Assembly: GCA_037893225.1 (NCBI GenBank)
Contig: JAZGUH010000360.1
Coordinates: 1,550,001 to 1,614,000, forward strand
Direction: 5' to 3'
Source of the DNA: Hippasteria phrygiana
Taxonomy: Eukaryota > Echinodermata > Asteroidea > Valvatida > Goniasteridae
DNA length: 64,000 bases
Shown here: positions 25,701-39,600 of the stretch, piece by piece
Layout: every line of letters starts with the position of its first letter
How positions within the stretch are numbered: position 1 is the first letter of the stretch
Notes under the pieces: model-generated
Told to the model about the DNA's origin: nothing
What the model saw: the letters and a program-made list of their open reading frames with translations, nothing else
Database searches by the model: none
Program-made: the position numbers and the translations under genes

Positions 25701-27237
25701 GCCGATGATTGCAACATGTAGCGCCAGATCTAAGCTATCCATACATGTCAAAATTACTGCATTTGGTTGATATTTCATGCAATTATTGAATGAGTAAAGC
25801 AAGTCCATACCCCAGGGAATTTGACAGGCATGGAGCAATAAATAGAAGGTAATGTGCACACAGATGGTGGCCGGGAAGAAAATAAACATTGCGAGGTTTG
25901 AATTTTCTCCACAAGTTTTAACTCTAGGAAGCCGCCGATAATTGCAACATGTAGAGCCAGATCTAAGCTATCCATACATGTCAAAATTACTGCATTTGGT
26001 TGATATTTCATGCAATTATGAATGAATAAAGCAAGTCCATACCCCAGGGAATTTGACATGCATGGAGCAATAAATAGACGGTAATATGTACACAGATGTT
26101 GGCCGGAAAGAAAATAAACATTGCGAGGTTTGAATTTTCTCCACAAGTTTGAACTCTAAGAAGCCGCCGATGATTGCAACATGTAGCGCCAGATCTAAGC
26201 TATCCATACATGTCAAAATTACTGCATTTGGTTGATATTTCATGCAATTATGAATGAGTAAAGCAAGTCCATACCCCAGGGAATTTGACATGCATGGAGC
26301 AATAAATAAAAGGTAATATGCACACAGATGGTGGCCGGGAAGAAAATAAACATTGCGAGGTTTGAATTTTCTCCACAGGGTTTATCTCTAGGAAGCCGCC
26401 GATAATTGCAACATGTAGAGCCAGATCTAAGCTATCCATACATGTCAAAATTACTGCATTTGGTTGATATTTCATGCAATTATTGAATGAGTAAAGCAAG
26501 TCCATACCCCAGGGAATTTGACAGGCATGGAGCAATAAATAGAAGGTAATGTGCACACAGATGGTGGCCGGGAAGAAAATAAACATTGCGAGGTTTGAAT
26601 TTTCTCCACAAGTTTTAACTCTAGGAAGCCGCCGATAATTGCAACATGTAGAGCCAGATCTAAGCTATCCATACATGTCAAAATTACTGCATTTGGTTGA
26701 TATTTCATGCAATTATGAATGAGTAAAGCAAGTTCATACCCCATGGAATTTGACATGCATGGAGCAATAAATAGAGGGTAATATGCACACAGATGGTGGC
26801 CGGAAAGAAAATAAACATTGCGAGGTTTGAATTTTCTCCACAAGTTTGAACTCTAAGAAGCCGCCGATGATTGCAACATGTAGCGCCAGATCTAAGCTAT
26901 CCATACATGTCAAAATTACTGCATTTGGTTGATATTTCATGCAATTATGAATGAATAAAGCAAGTCCATACCCCAGGGAATTTGACAGGCATGGAGCAAT
27001 AAATAGACAGTAATATATACACAGATGTTGGCTGGGAAGAAAATATACATTGCGAGGTTTGAATTTTCTCCACAAGTTTTAACTCTAAGAAGCCGCCGAT
27101 AATTGCAACATGTAGAGCCAGATCTAAGCTATCCATACATGTCAAAATTACTGAATTTGGTTGATATTTCATGCAATTATGAATGAGTAAAGCAAGTCCA
27201 TACCCCAGGGAATTTGACATGCATGGAGCAATAAATA
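16730..27237. repeat. 10.5-kb block, left copy of a pair 19499 bp apart
   Basis: Forty-five consecutive monomers, plus the start of the next, match 36229-46736 in order, length (six 233-bp copies each) and rare variants. Shared oddities include 'gaagtttctcc' (monomers 24853/44352), 'agacag' (26944/46443) and the G/A hybrid (21834/41333). By eye I found two differences: 23000 t versus 42499 a, and 26756 t versus 46255 g. On the right, identity ends where this copy reads 'agacgg' and the other 'agaagg'. On the left it extends into the tail of the preceding monomer, near 16.67 kb. Confidence 0.87.
22995..23227. repeat. Monomer type G, 233 bp (representative of 28 copies)
   Basis: One extra T near position 5 gives 'attattgaatg'. 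It also has 'agaagg', 'aatgtgcacac' (a GTGCAC site), 'gatggtgg', 'ccgggaag', 'aataaac', 'gttttaac', 'ctagg', 'gataatt', 'gagcc' and 'actgcat'. Starts of 233-bp copies: 257, 21834, 22995, 24620, 25317, 25782, 26479, 28800, 29497, 31818, 34139, 34836, 41333, 42494, 44119, 44816, 45281, 45978, 47603, 48532, 52759, 55453, 56382, 57543, 59309, 60238, 61167, 62328. Those at 21834 and 41333 are G/A hybrids (G start, A body). The one at 52759 is G/H. The one at 42494 reads 'attatag'. Confidence 0.92.
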
Positions 27238-30200
27238 GACGGTAATATGTACACAGATGTTGGCCGGAAAGAAAATAAACATTGCGAGGTTTGAATTTTC
27301 TCCACAAGTTTGAACTCTAAGAAGCCGCCGATGATTGCAACATGTAGCGCCAGATCTAAGCTATCCATACATGTCAAAATTACTGCATTTGGTTGATATT
27401 TCATGCAATTATGAATGAGTAAAGCAAGTCCATACCCGAGGGAATTTGACAGGCATGGAGCAATAAATAGACGGTAATATATACACAGATGTTGGCTGGG
27501 AAGAAAATATACATTGCGAGGTTTGAATTTTCTCCACAAGTTTTAACTCTAAGAAGCCGCCGATAATTGCAACATGTAGAGCCAGATCTAAGCTATCCAT
27601 ACATGTCAAAATTACTGAATTTGGTTGATATTTCATGCAATTATGAATGAGTAAAGCAAGTCCATACCCCAGGGAATTTGACATGCATGGAGCAATAAAT
27701 AGAAGGTAATATGTACACAAATGTTGGCCAGAAAGAAAATAAACATTGCGAGGTTTGAATTTTCTCCACAAGTTTGAACTCTAGGAAGCCGCCGATGATT
27801 GCAACATGTAGCGCCAGATCTAAGCTAAACATACATGTCAAAATTGCTGCATTTGGTTGATATTTCATGCAATTATGAATGAGTAAAGCAAGTTCATACC
27901 CCAGGGAATTTGACAGGCATGCAGCAATAAATAGAAGGTAATATGTACACAGATGTTGGCCGGGAAGAAAATATACATTGCGAGGTTTGAATTTTCTCCA
28001 CAAGTTTTAACTCTAGGAAGCCGCCGATAATTGCAACATGTAGAGCCAGATCTAAGCTATCCATACATGTCAAAATTACTGCATTTGGTTGATATTTCAT
28101 GCAATTATGAATGAGTAAAGCAAGTTCATACCCCATGGAATTTGACAGGCATGGAGCAATAAATAGAGGGTAATATGCACACAGATGGTGGCCGGAAAGA
28201 AAATAAACATTGCGAGGTTTGAATTTTCTCCACAAGTTTGAACTCTAAGAAGCCGCCGATGATTGCAACATGTAGCGCCAGATCTAAGCTATCCATACAT
28301 GTCAAAATTACTGCATTTGGTTGATATTTCATGCAATTATGAATGAATAAAGCAAGTCCATACCCCAGGGAATTTGACAGGCATGGAGCAATAAATAGAC
28401 GGTAATATATACACAGATGTTGGCCGGGAAGAAAATATACATTGCGAGGTTTGAATTTTCTCCACAAGTTTTAACTCTAGGAAGCCGCCGATAATTGCAA
28501 CATGTAGAGCCAGATCTAAGCTATCCATACATGTCAAAATTACTGCATTTGGTTGATATTTCATGCAATTATGAATGAGTAAAGCAAGTTCATACCCCAT
28601 GGAATTTGACAGGCATGGAGCAATAAATAGAGGGTAATATGCACACAGATGGTGGCCGGAAAGAAAATAAACATTGCGAGGTTTGAATTTTCTCCACAAG
28701 TTTGAACTCTAAGAAGCCGCCGATGATTGCAACATGTAGCGCCAGATCTAAGCTATCCATACATGTCAAAATTACTGCATTTGGTTGATATTTCATGCAA
28801 TTATTGAATGAGTAAAGCAAGTCCATACCCCAGGGAATTTGACAGGCATGGAGCAATAAATAGAAGGTAATGTGCACACAGATGGTGGCCGGGAAGAAAA
28901 TAAACATTGCGAGGTTTGAATTTTCTCCACAAGTTTTAACTCTAGGAAGCCGCCGATAATTGCAACATGTAGAGCCAGATCTAAGCTATCCATACATGTC
29001 AAAATTACTGCATTTGGTTGATATTTCATGCAATTATGAATGAATAAAGCAAGTCCATACCCCAGGGAATTTGACATGCATGGAGCAATAAATAGACGGT
29101 AATATGTACACAGATGTTGGCCGGAAAGAAAATAAACATTGCGAGGTTTGAATTTTCTCCACAAGTTTGAACTCTAAGAAGCCGCCGATGATTGCAACAT
29201 GTAGCGCCAGATCTAAGCTATCCATACATGTCAAAATTACTGCATTTGGTTGATATTTCATGCAATTATGAATGAGTAAAGCAAGTCCATACCCCAGGGA
29301 ATTTGACATGCATGGAGCAATAAATAAAAGGTAATATGCACACAGATGGTGGCCGGGAAGAAAATAAACATTGCGAGGTTTGAATTTTCTCCACAGGGTT
29401 TATCTCTAGGAAGCCGCCGATAATTGCAACATGTAGAGCCAGATCTAAGCTATCCATACATGTCAAAATTACTGCATTTGGTTGATATTTCATGCAATTA
29501 TTGAATGAGTAAAGCAAGTCCATACCCCAGGGAATTTGACAGGCATGGAGCAATAAATAGAAGGTAATGTGCACACAGATGGTGGCCGGGAAGAAAATAA
29601 ACATTGCGAGGTTTGAATTTTCTCCACAAGTTTTAACTCTAGGAAGCCGCCGATAATTGCAACATGTAGAGCCAGATCTAAGCTATCCATACATGTCAAA
29701 ATTACTGCATTTGGTTGATATTTCATGCAATTATGAATGAGTAAAGCAAGTTCATACCCCATGGAATTTGACAGGCATGGAGCAATAAATAGAGGGTAAT
29801 ATGCACACAGATGGTGGCCGGAAAGAAAATAAACATTGCGAGGTTTGAATTTTCTCCACAAGTTTGAACTCTAAGAAGCCGCCGATGATTGCAACATGTA
29901 GCGCCAGATCTAAGCTATCCATACATGTCAAAATTACTGCATTTGGTTGATATTTCATGCAATTATGAATGAATAAAGCAAGTCCATACCCCAGGGAATT
30001 TGACAGGCATGGAGCAATAAATAGACAGTAATATATACACAGATGTTGGCTGGGAAGAAAATATACATTGCGAGGTTTGAATTTTCTCCACAAGTTTTAA
30101 CTCTAAGAAGCCGCCGATAATTGCAACATGTAGAGCCAGATCTAAGCTATCCATACATGTCAAAATTACTGAATTTGGTTGATATTTCATGCAATTATGA

Positions 30201-30849
30201 ATGAGTAAAGCAAGTCCATACCCCAGGGAATTTGACATGCATGGAGCAATAAATAGACGGTAATATGTACACAGATGTTGGCCGGAAAGAAAATAAACAT
30301 TGCGAGGTTTGAATTTTCTCCACAAGTTTGAACTCTAAGAAGCCGCCGATGATTGCAACATGTAGCGCCAGATCTAAGCTATCCATACATGTCAAAATTA
30401 CTGCATTTGGTTGATATTTCATGCAATTATGAATGAGTAAAGCAAGTCCATACCCGAGGGAATTTGACAGGCATGGAGCAATAAATAGACGGTAATATAT
30501 ACACAGATGTTGGCTGGGAAGAAAATATACATTGCGAGGTTTGAATTTTCTCCACAAGTTTTAACTCTAAGAAGCCGCCGATAATTGCAACATGTAGAGC
30601 CAGATCTAAGCTATCCATACATGTCAAAATTACTGAATTTGGTTGATATTTCATGCAATTATGAATGAGTAAAGCAAGTCCATACCCCAGGGAATTTGAC
30701 ATGCATGGAGCAATAAATAGAAGGTAATATGTACACAAATGTTGGCCAGAAAGAAAATAAACATTGCGAGGTTTGAATTTTCTCCACAAGTTTGAACTCT
30801 AGGAAGCCGCCGATGATTGCAACATGTAGCGCCAGATCTAAGCTATCCA
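25421..30849. repeat. Displaced repeat, offset 3018 bp (13 monomers)
   Basis: D-G-E-F'-G-D-A-E'-A'-B from 25550 recurs from 28568, with matching markers such as 'agacag' (26944/29962) and 'cccgagg' (27408/30426). Identity ends near 27831/30849, where 'gctaaac' becomes 'gctatcc', because the second copy carries B/D instead of B. The hybrid A/C at 28336 (A left half, C-like 'ccggg' to end) marks the boundary between copies. It was duplicated again by the 5339-bp event (33675). Confidence 0.75.
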
Positions 30850-33800
30850 TACATGTCAAAATTACTGCATTTGGTTGATATTTCATGCAATTATGAATGA
30901 GTAAAGCAAGTTCATACCCCATGGAATTTGACAGGCATGGAGCAATAAATAGAGGGTAATATGCACACAGATGGTGGCCGGAAAGAAAATAAACATTGCG
31001 AGGTTTGAATTTTCTCCACAAGTTTGAACTCTAAGAAGCCGCCGATGATTGCAACATGTAGCGCCAGATCTAAGCTATCCATACATGTCAAAATTACTGC
31101 ATTTGGTTGATATTTCATGCAATTATGAATGAATAAAGCAAGTCCATACCCCAGGGAATTTGACAGGCATGGAGCAATAAATAGACGGTAATATATACAC
31201 AGATGTTGGCTGGGAAGAAAATATACATTGCGAGGTTTGAATTTTCTCCACAAGTTTTAACTCTAGGAAGCCGCCGATAATTGCAACATGTAGAGCCAGA
31301 TCTAAGCTATCCATACATGTCAAAATTACTGCATTTGGTTGATATTTCATGCAATTATGAATGAATAAAGCAAGTCCATACCCCAGGGAATTTGACATGC
31401 ATGGAGCAATAAATAGACGGTAATATGTACACAGATGTTGGCCGGAAAGAAAATAAACATTGCGAGGTTTGAATTTTCTCCACAAGTTTGAACTCTAAGA
31501 AGCCGCCGATGATTGCAACATGTAGCGCCAGATCTAAGCTATCCATACATGTCAAAATTACTGCATTTGGTTGATATTTCATGCAATTATGAATGAGTAA
31601 AGCAAGTCCATACCCCAGGGAATTTGACATGCATGGAGCAATAAATAAAAGGTAATATGCACACAGATGGTGGCCGGGAAGAAAATAAACATTGCGAGGT
31701 TTGAATTTTCTCCACAGGGTTTATCTCTAGGAAGCCGCCGATAATTGCAACATGTAGAGCCAGATCTAAGCTATCCATACATGTCAAAATTACTGCATTT
31801 GGTTGATATTTCATGCAATTATTGAATGAGTAAAGCAAGTCCATACCCCAGGGAATTTGACAGGCATGGAGCAATAAATAGAAGGTAATGTGCACACAGA
31901 TGGTGGCCGGGAAGAAAATAAACATTGCGAGGTTTGAATTTTCTCCACAAGTTTTAACTCTAGGAAGCCGCCGATAATTGCAACATGTAGAGCCAGATCT
32001 AAGCTATCCATACATGTCAAAATTACTGCATTTGGTTGATATTTCATGCAATTATGAATGAGTAAAGCAAGTTCATACCCCATGGAATTTGACAGGCATG
32101 GAGCAATAAATAGAGGGTAATATGCACACAGATGGTGGCCGGAAAGAAAATAAACATTGCGAGGTTTGAATTTTCTCCACAAGTTTGAACTCTAAGAAGC
32201 CGCCGATGATTGCAACATGTAGCGCCAGATCTAAGCTATCCATACATGTCAAAATTACTGCATTTGGTTGATATTTCATGCAATTATGAATGAATAAAGC
32301 AAGTCCATACCCCAGGGAATTTGACAGGCATGGAGCAATAAATAGACAGTAATATATACACAGATGTTGGCTGGGAAGAAAATATACATTGCGAGGTTTG
32401 AATTTTCTCCACAAGTTTTAACTCTAAGAAGCCGCCGATAATTGCAACATGTAGAGCCAGATCTAAGCTATCCATACATGTCAAAATTACTGAATTTGGT
32501 TGATATTTCATGCAATTATGAATGAGTAAAGCAAGTCCATACCCCAGGGAATTTGACATGCATGGAGCAATAAATAGACGGTAATATGTACACAGATGTT
32601 GGCCGGAAAGAAAATAAACATTGCGAGGTTTGAATTTTCTCCACAAGTTTGAACTCTAAGAAGCCGCCGATGATTGCAACATGTAGCGCCAGATCTAAGC
32701 TATCCATACATGTCAAAATTACTGCATTTGGTTGATATTTCATGCAATTATGAATGAGTAAAGCAAGTCCATACCCGAGGGAATTTGACAGGCATGGAGC
32801 AATAAATAGACGGTAATATATACACAGATGTTGGCTGGGAAGAAAATATACATTGCGAGGTTTGAATTTTCTCCACAAGTTTTAACTCTAAGAAGCCGCC
32901 GATAATTGCAACATGTAGAGCCAGATCTAAGCTATCCATACATGTCAAAATTACTGAATTTGGTTGATATTTCATGCAATTATGAATGAGTAAAGCAAGT
33001 CCATACCCCAGGGAATTTGACATGCATGGAGCAATAAATAGAAGGTAATATGTACACAAATGTTGGCCAGAAAGAAAATAAACATTGCGAGGTTTGAATT
33101 TTCTCCACAAGTTTGAACTCTAGGAAGCCGCCGATGATTGCAACATGTAGCGCCAGATCTAAGCTAAACATACATGTCAAAATTGCTGCATTTGGTTGAT
33201 ATTTCATGCAATTATGAATGAGTAAAGCAAGTTCATACCCCAGGGAATTTGACAGGCATGCAGCAATAAATAGAAGGTAATATGTACACAGATGTTGGCC
33301 GGGAAGAAAATATACATTGCGAGGTTTGAATTTTCTCCACAAGTTTTAACTCTAGGAAGCCGCCGATAATTGCAACATGTAGAGCCAGATCTAAGCTATC
33401 CATACATGTCAAAATTACTGCATTTGGTTGATATTTCATGCAATTATGAATGAGTAAAGCAAGTTCATACCCCATGGAATTTGACAGGCATGGAGCAATA
33501 AATAGAGGGTAATATGCACACAGATGGTGGCCGGAAAGAAAATAAACATTGCGAGGTTTGAATTTTCTCCACAAGTTTGAACTCTAAGAAGCCGCCGATG
33601 ATTGCAACATGTAGCGCCAGATCTAAGCTATCCATACATGTCAAAATTACTGCATTTGGTTGATATTTCATGCAATTATGAATGAATAAAGCAAGTCCAT
33701 ACCCCAGGGAATTTGACAGGCATGGAGCAATAAATAGACGGTAATATATACACAGATGTTGGCCGGGAAGAAAATATACATTGCGAGGTTTGAATTTTCT

Positions 33801-36604
33801 CCACAAGTTTTAACTCTAGGAAGCCGCCGATAATTGCAACATGTAGAGCCAGATCTAAGCTATCCATACATGTCAAAATTACTGCATTTGGTTGATATTT
33901 CATGCAATTATGAATGAGTAAAGCAAGTTCATACCCCATGGAATTTGACAGGCATGGAGCAATAAATAGAGGGTAATATGCACACAGATGGTGGCCGGAA
34001 AGAAAATAAACATTGCGAGGTTTGAATTTTCTCCACAAGTTTGAACTCTAAGAAGCCGCCGATGATTGCAACATGTAGCGCCAGATCTAAGCTATCCATA
34101 CATGTCAAAATTACTGCATTTGGTTGATATTTCATGCAATTATTGAATGAGTAAAGCAAGTCCATACCCCAGGGAATTTGACAGGCATGGAGCAATAAAT
34201 AGAAGGTAATGTGCACACAGATGGTGGCCGGGAAGAAAATAAACATTGCGAGGTTTGAATTTTCTCCACAAGTTTTAACTCTAGGAAGCCGCCGATAATT
34301 GCAACATGTAGAGCCAGATCTAAGCTATCCATACATGTCAAAATTACTGCATTTGGTTGATATTTCATGCAATTATGAATGAATAAAGCAAGTCCATACC
34401 CCAGGGAATTTGACATGCATGGAGCAATAAATAGACGGTAATATGTACACAGATGTTGGCCGGAAAGAAAATAAACATTGCGAGGTTTGAATTTTCTCCA
34501 CAAGTTTGAACTCTAAGAAGCCGCCGATGATTGCAACATGTAGCGCCAGATCTAAGCTATCCATACATGTCAAAATTACTGCATTTGGTTGATATTTCAT
34601 GCAATTATGAATGAGTAAAGCAAGTCCATACCCCAGGGAATTTGACATGCATGGAGCAATAAATAAAAGGTAATATGCACACAGATGGTGGCCGGGAAGA
34701 AAATAAACATTGCGAGGTTTGAATTTTCTCCACAGGGTTTATCTCTAGGAAGCCGCCGATAATTGCAACATGTAGAGCCAGATCTAAGCTATCCATACAT
34801 GTCAAAATTACTGCATTTGGTTGATATTTCATGCAATTATTGAATGAGTAAAGCAAGTCCATACCCCAGGGAATTTGACAGGCATGGAGCAATAAATAGA
34901 AGGTAATGTGCACACAGATGGTGGCCGGGAAGAAAATAAACATTGCGAGGTTTGAATTTTCTCCACAAGTTTTAACTCTAGGAAGCCGCCGATAATTGCA
35001 ACATGTAGAGCCAGATCTAAGCTATCCATACATGTCAAAATTACTGCATTTGGTTGATATTTCATGCAATTATGAATGAGTAAAGCAAGTTCATACCCCA
35101 TGGAATTTGACAGGCATGGAGCAATAAATAGAGGGTAATATGCACACAGATGGTGGCCGGAAAGAAAATAAACATTGCGAGGTTTGAATTTTCTCCACAA
35201 GTTTGAACTCTAAGAAGCCGCCGATGATTGCAACATGTAGCGCCAGATCTAAGCTATCCATACATGTCAAAATTACTGCATTTGGTTGATATTTCATGCA
35301 ATTATGAATGAATAAAGCAAGTCCATACCCCAGGGAATTTGACAGGCATGGAGCAATAAATAGACAGTAATATATACACAGATGTTGGCTGGGAAGAAAA
35401 TATACATTGCGAGGTTTGAATTTTCTCCACAAGTTTTAACTCTAAGAAGCCGCCGATAATTGCAACATGTAGAGCCAGATCTAAGCTATCCATACATGTC
35501 AAAATTACTGAATTTGGTTGATATTTCATGCAATTATGAATGAGTAAAGCAAGTCCATACCCCAGGGAATTTGACATGCATGGAGCAATAAATAGACGGT
35601 AATATGTACACAGATGTTGGCCGGAAAGAAAATAAACATTGCGAGGTTTGAATTTTCTCCACAAGTTTGAACTCTAAGAAGCCGCCGATGATTGCAACAT
35701 GTAGCGCCAGATCTAAGCTATCCATACATGTCAAAATTACTGCATTTGGTTGATATTTCATGCAATTATGAATGAGTAAAGCAAGTCCATACCCGAGGGA
35801 ATTTGACAGGCATGGAGCAATAAATAGACGGTAATATATACACAGATGTTGGCTGGGAAGAAAATATACATTGCGAGGTTTGAATTTTCTCCACAAGTTT
35901 TAACTCTAAGAAGCCGCCGATAATTGCAACATGTAGAGCCAGATCTAAGCTATCCATACATGTCAAAATTACTGAATTTGGTTGATATTTCATGCAATTA
36001 TGAATGAGTAAAGCAAGTCCATACCCCAGGGAATTTGACATGCATGGAGCAATAAATAGAAGGTAATATGTACACAAATGTTGGCCAGAAAGAAAATAAA
36101 CATTGCGAGGTTTGAATTTTCTCCACAAGTTTGAACTCTAGGAAGCCGCCGATGATTGCAACATGTAGCGCCAGATCTAAGCTATCCATACATGTCAAAA
36201 TTACTGCATTTGGTTGATATTTCATGCAATTATGAATGAGTAAAGCAAGTTCATACCCCATGGAATTTGACAGGCATGGAGCAATAAATAGAGGGTAATA
36301 TGCACACAGATGGTGGCCGGAAAGAAAATAAACATTGCGAGGTTTGAATTTTCTCCACAAGTTTGAACTCTAAGAAGCCGCCGATGATTGCAACATGTAG
36401 CGCCAGATCTAAGCTATCCATACATGTCAAAATTACTGCATTTGGTTGATATTTCATGCAATTATGAATGAATAAAGCAAGTCCATACCCCAGGGAATTT
36501 GACAGGCATGGAGCAATAAATAGACGGTAATATATACACAGATGTTGGCTGGGAAGAAAATATACATTGCGAGGTTTGAATTTTCTCCACAAGTTTTAAC
36601 TCTA
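25885..36604. repeat. Tandem duplication, period 5339 bp (23 monomers, three of 233 bp)
   Basis: Sequence from about 25886 to 31265 recurs 5339 bp downstream up to 36604. The identical span is about 41 bp longer than the period, as a simple tandem duplication requires. The junction is monomer 31122, whose left part is A (like 36461) and right part is G (like 25782). The only internal difference noticed is 26756 t versus 32095 g. The 23-monomer order is E, F', G, D, A, E', A', B, C, D, A/C, D, G, E, F', G, D, A, E', A', B/D, D, A/G. Confidence 0.87.
31122..31353. repeat. Hybrid monomer A/G: junction of the 5339-bp duplication
   Basis: Up to 31224 it is A ('aatatac' with t at 31224). From 31266 it is G-like ('ctagg', 'gataatt', 'gagcc', 'actgcat'). 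The 41 bases 31225-31265 are common to both parents, so the exchange lies within them. No other A/G hybrid is present in the window. Confidence 0.85.
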
Positions 36605-39600
36605 AGAAGCCGCCGATAATTGCAACATGTAGAGCCAGATCTAAGCTATCCATACATGTCAAAATTACTGAATTTGGTTGATATTTCATGCAATTATGAA
36701 TGAGTAAAGCAAGTCCATACCCCAGGGAATTTGACATGCATGGAGCAATAAATAGAAGGTAATATGTACACAAATGTTGGCCAGAAAGAAAATAAACATT
36801 GCGAGGTTTGAATTTTCTCCACAAGTTTGAACTCTAGGAAGCCGCCGATGATTGCAACATGTAGCGCCAGATCTAAGCTAAACATACATGTCAAAATTGC
36901 TGCATTTGGTTGATATTTCATGCAATTATGAATGAGTAAAGCAAGTTCATACCCCAGGGAATTTGACAGGCATGCAGCAATAAATAGAAGGTAATATGTA
37001 CACAGATGTTGGCCGGGAAGAAAATATACATTGCGAGGTTTGAATTTTCTCCACAAGTTTTAACTCTAAGAAGCCGCCGATGATTGCAACATGTAGCGCC
37101 AGATCTAAGCTATCCATACATGTCAAAATTACTGCATTTGGTTGATATTTCATGCAATTATGAATGAATAAAGCAAGTCCATACCCCAGGGAATTTGACA
37201 TGCATGGAGCAATAAATAGACGGTAATATGTACACAGATGTTGGCCGGAAAGAAAATAAACATTGCGAGGTTTGAATTTTCTCCACAAGTTTGAACTCTA
37301 AGAAGCCGCCGATGATTGCAACATGTAGCGCCAGATCTAAGCTATCCATACATGTCAAAATTACTGCATTTGGTTGATATTTCATGCAATTATGAATGAG
37401 TAAAGCAAGTCCATACCCCAGGGAATTTGACAGGCATGGAGCAATAAATAAAAGGTAATATGCACACAGATGGTGGCCGGGAAGAAAATAAACATTGCGA
37501 GGTTTGAATTTTCTCCACAGGGTTTATCTCTAGGAAGCCGCCGATAATTGCAACATGTAGAGCCAGATCTAAGCTATCCATACATGTCAAAATTACTGAA
37601 TTTGGTTGATATTTCATGCAATTATGAATGAGTAAAGCAAGTCCATACCCCAGGGAATTTGACATGCATGGAGCAATAAATAGAAGGTAATATGTACACA
37701 AATGTTGGCCAGAAAGAAAATAAACATTGCGAGGTTTGAATTTTCTCCACAAGTTTGAACTCTAGGAAGCCGCCGATGATTGCAACATGTAGCGCCAGAT
37801 CTAAGCTAAACATACATGTCAAAATTGCTGCATTTGGTTGATATTTCATGCAATTATGAATGAGTAAAGCAAGTTCATACCCCAGGGAATTTGACAGGCA
37901 TGCAGCAATAAATAGAAGGTAATATGTACACAGATGTTGGCCGGGAAGAAAATATACATTGCGAGGTTTGAATTTTCTCCACAAGTTTTAACTCTAAGAA
38001 GCCGCCGATGATTGCAACATGTAGCGCCAGATCTAAGCTATCCATACATGTCAAAATTACTGCATTTGGTTGATATTTCATGCAATTATGAATGAATAAA
38101 GCAAGTCCATACCCCAGGGAATTTGACATGCATGGAGCAATAAATAGACGGTAATATGTACACAGATGTTGGCCGGAAAGAAAATAAACATTGCGAGGTT
38201 TGAATTTTCTCCACAAGTTTGAACTCTAAGAAGCCGCCGATGATTGCAACATGTAGCGCCAGATCTAAGCTATCCATACATGTCAAAATTACTGCATTTG
38301 GTTGATATTTCATGCAATTATGAATGAGTAAAGCAAGTCCATACCCCAGGGAATTTGACAGGCATGGAGCAATAAATAGACGGTAATATATACACAGATG
38401 TTGGCTGGGAAGAAAATATACATTGCGAGGTTTGAATTTTCTCCACAAGTTTTAACTCTAAGAAGCCGCCGATAATTGCAACATGTAGAGCCAGATCTAA
38501 GCTATCCATACATGTCAAAATTACTGAATTTGGTTGATATTTCATGCAATTATGAATGAGTAAAGCAAGTCCATACCCCAGGGAATTTGACATGCATGGA
38601 GCAATAAATAGAAGGTAATATGTACACAAATGTTGGCCAGAAAGAAAATAAACATTGCGAGGTTTGAATTTTCTCCACAAGTTTGAACTCTAGGAAGCCG
38701 CCGATGATTGCAACATGTAGCGCCAGATCTAAGCTAAACATACATGTCAAAATTGCTGCATTTGGTTGATATTTCATGCAATTATGAATGAGTAAAGCAA
38801 GTTCATACCCCAGGGAATTTGACAGGCATGCAGCAATAAATAGAAGGTAATATGTACACAGATGTTGGCCGGGAAGAAAATATACATTGCGAGGTTTGAA
38901 TTTTCTCCACAAGTTTTAACTCTAGGAAGCCGCCGATAATTGCAACATGTAGAGCCAGATCTAAGCTATCCATACATGTCAAAATTACTGCATTTGGTTG
39001 ATATTTCATGCAATTATGAATGAGTAAAGCAAGTTCATACCCCATGGAATTTGACAGGCATGGAGCAATAAATAGAGGGTAATATGCACACAGATGGTGG
39101 CCGGAAAGAAAATAAACATTGCGAGGTTTGAATTTTCTCCACAAGTTTGAACTCTAAGAAGCCGCCGATGATTGCAACATGTAGCGCCAGATCTAAGCTA
39201 TCCATACATGTCAAAATTACTGCATTTGGTTGATATTTCATGCAATTATGAATGAATAAAGCAAGTCCATACCCCAGGGAATTTGACAGGCATGGAGCAA
39301 TAAATAGACGGTAATATATACACAGATGTTGGCTGGGAAGAAAATATACATTGCGAGGTTTGAATTTTCTCCACAAGTTTTAACTCTAAGAAGCCGCCGA
39401 TAATTGCAACATGTAGAGCCAGATCTAAGCTATCCATACATGTCAAAATTACTGAATTTGGTTGATATTTCATGCAATTATGAATGAGTAAAGCAAGTCC
39501 ATACCCCAGGGAATTTGACATGCATGGAGCAATAAATAGAAGGTAATATGTACACAAATGTTGGCCAGAAAGAAAATAAACATTGCGAGGTTTGAATTTT

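Larger units (their letters stand above)
21834..36228. repeat. Middle domain: 62 monomers mixing tetramer types with G and F'
   Basis: Order by start. 21834 G/A, B, C/D, E, F. 22995 G, E, F'. 23692 B, C/D, E, F. 24620 G, E, F'. 25317 G, D. 25782 G, E, F'. 26479 G, D, A, E', A'. 27640 B, C, D, A/C. 28568 D. 28800 G, E, F'. 29497 G, D, A, E', A'. 30658 B/D, D, A/G. 31354 E, F'. 31818 G, D, A, E', A'. 32979 B, C, D, A/C. 33907 D. 34139 G, E, F'. 34836 G, D, A, E', A'. 35997 B/D. The regular tetramer is broken up by F-G and G-D pairs. Longer repeats of 3018 and 5339 bp replace the 928-bp period. Confidence 0.85.
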
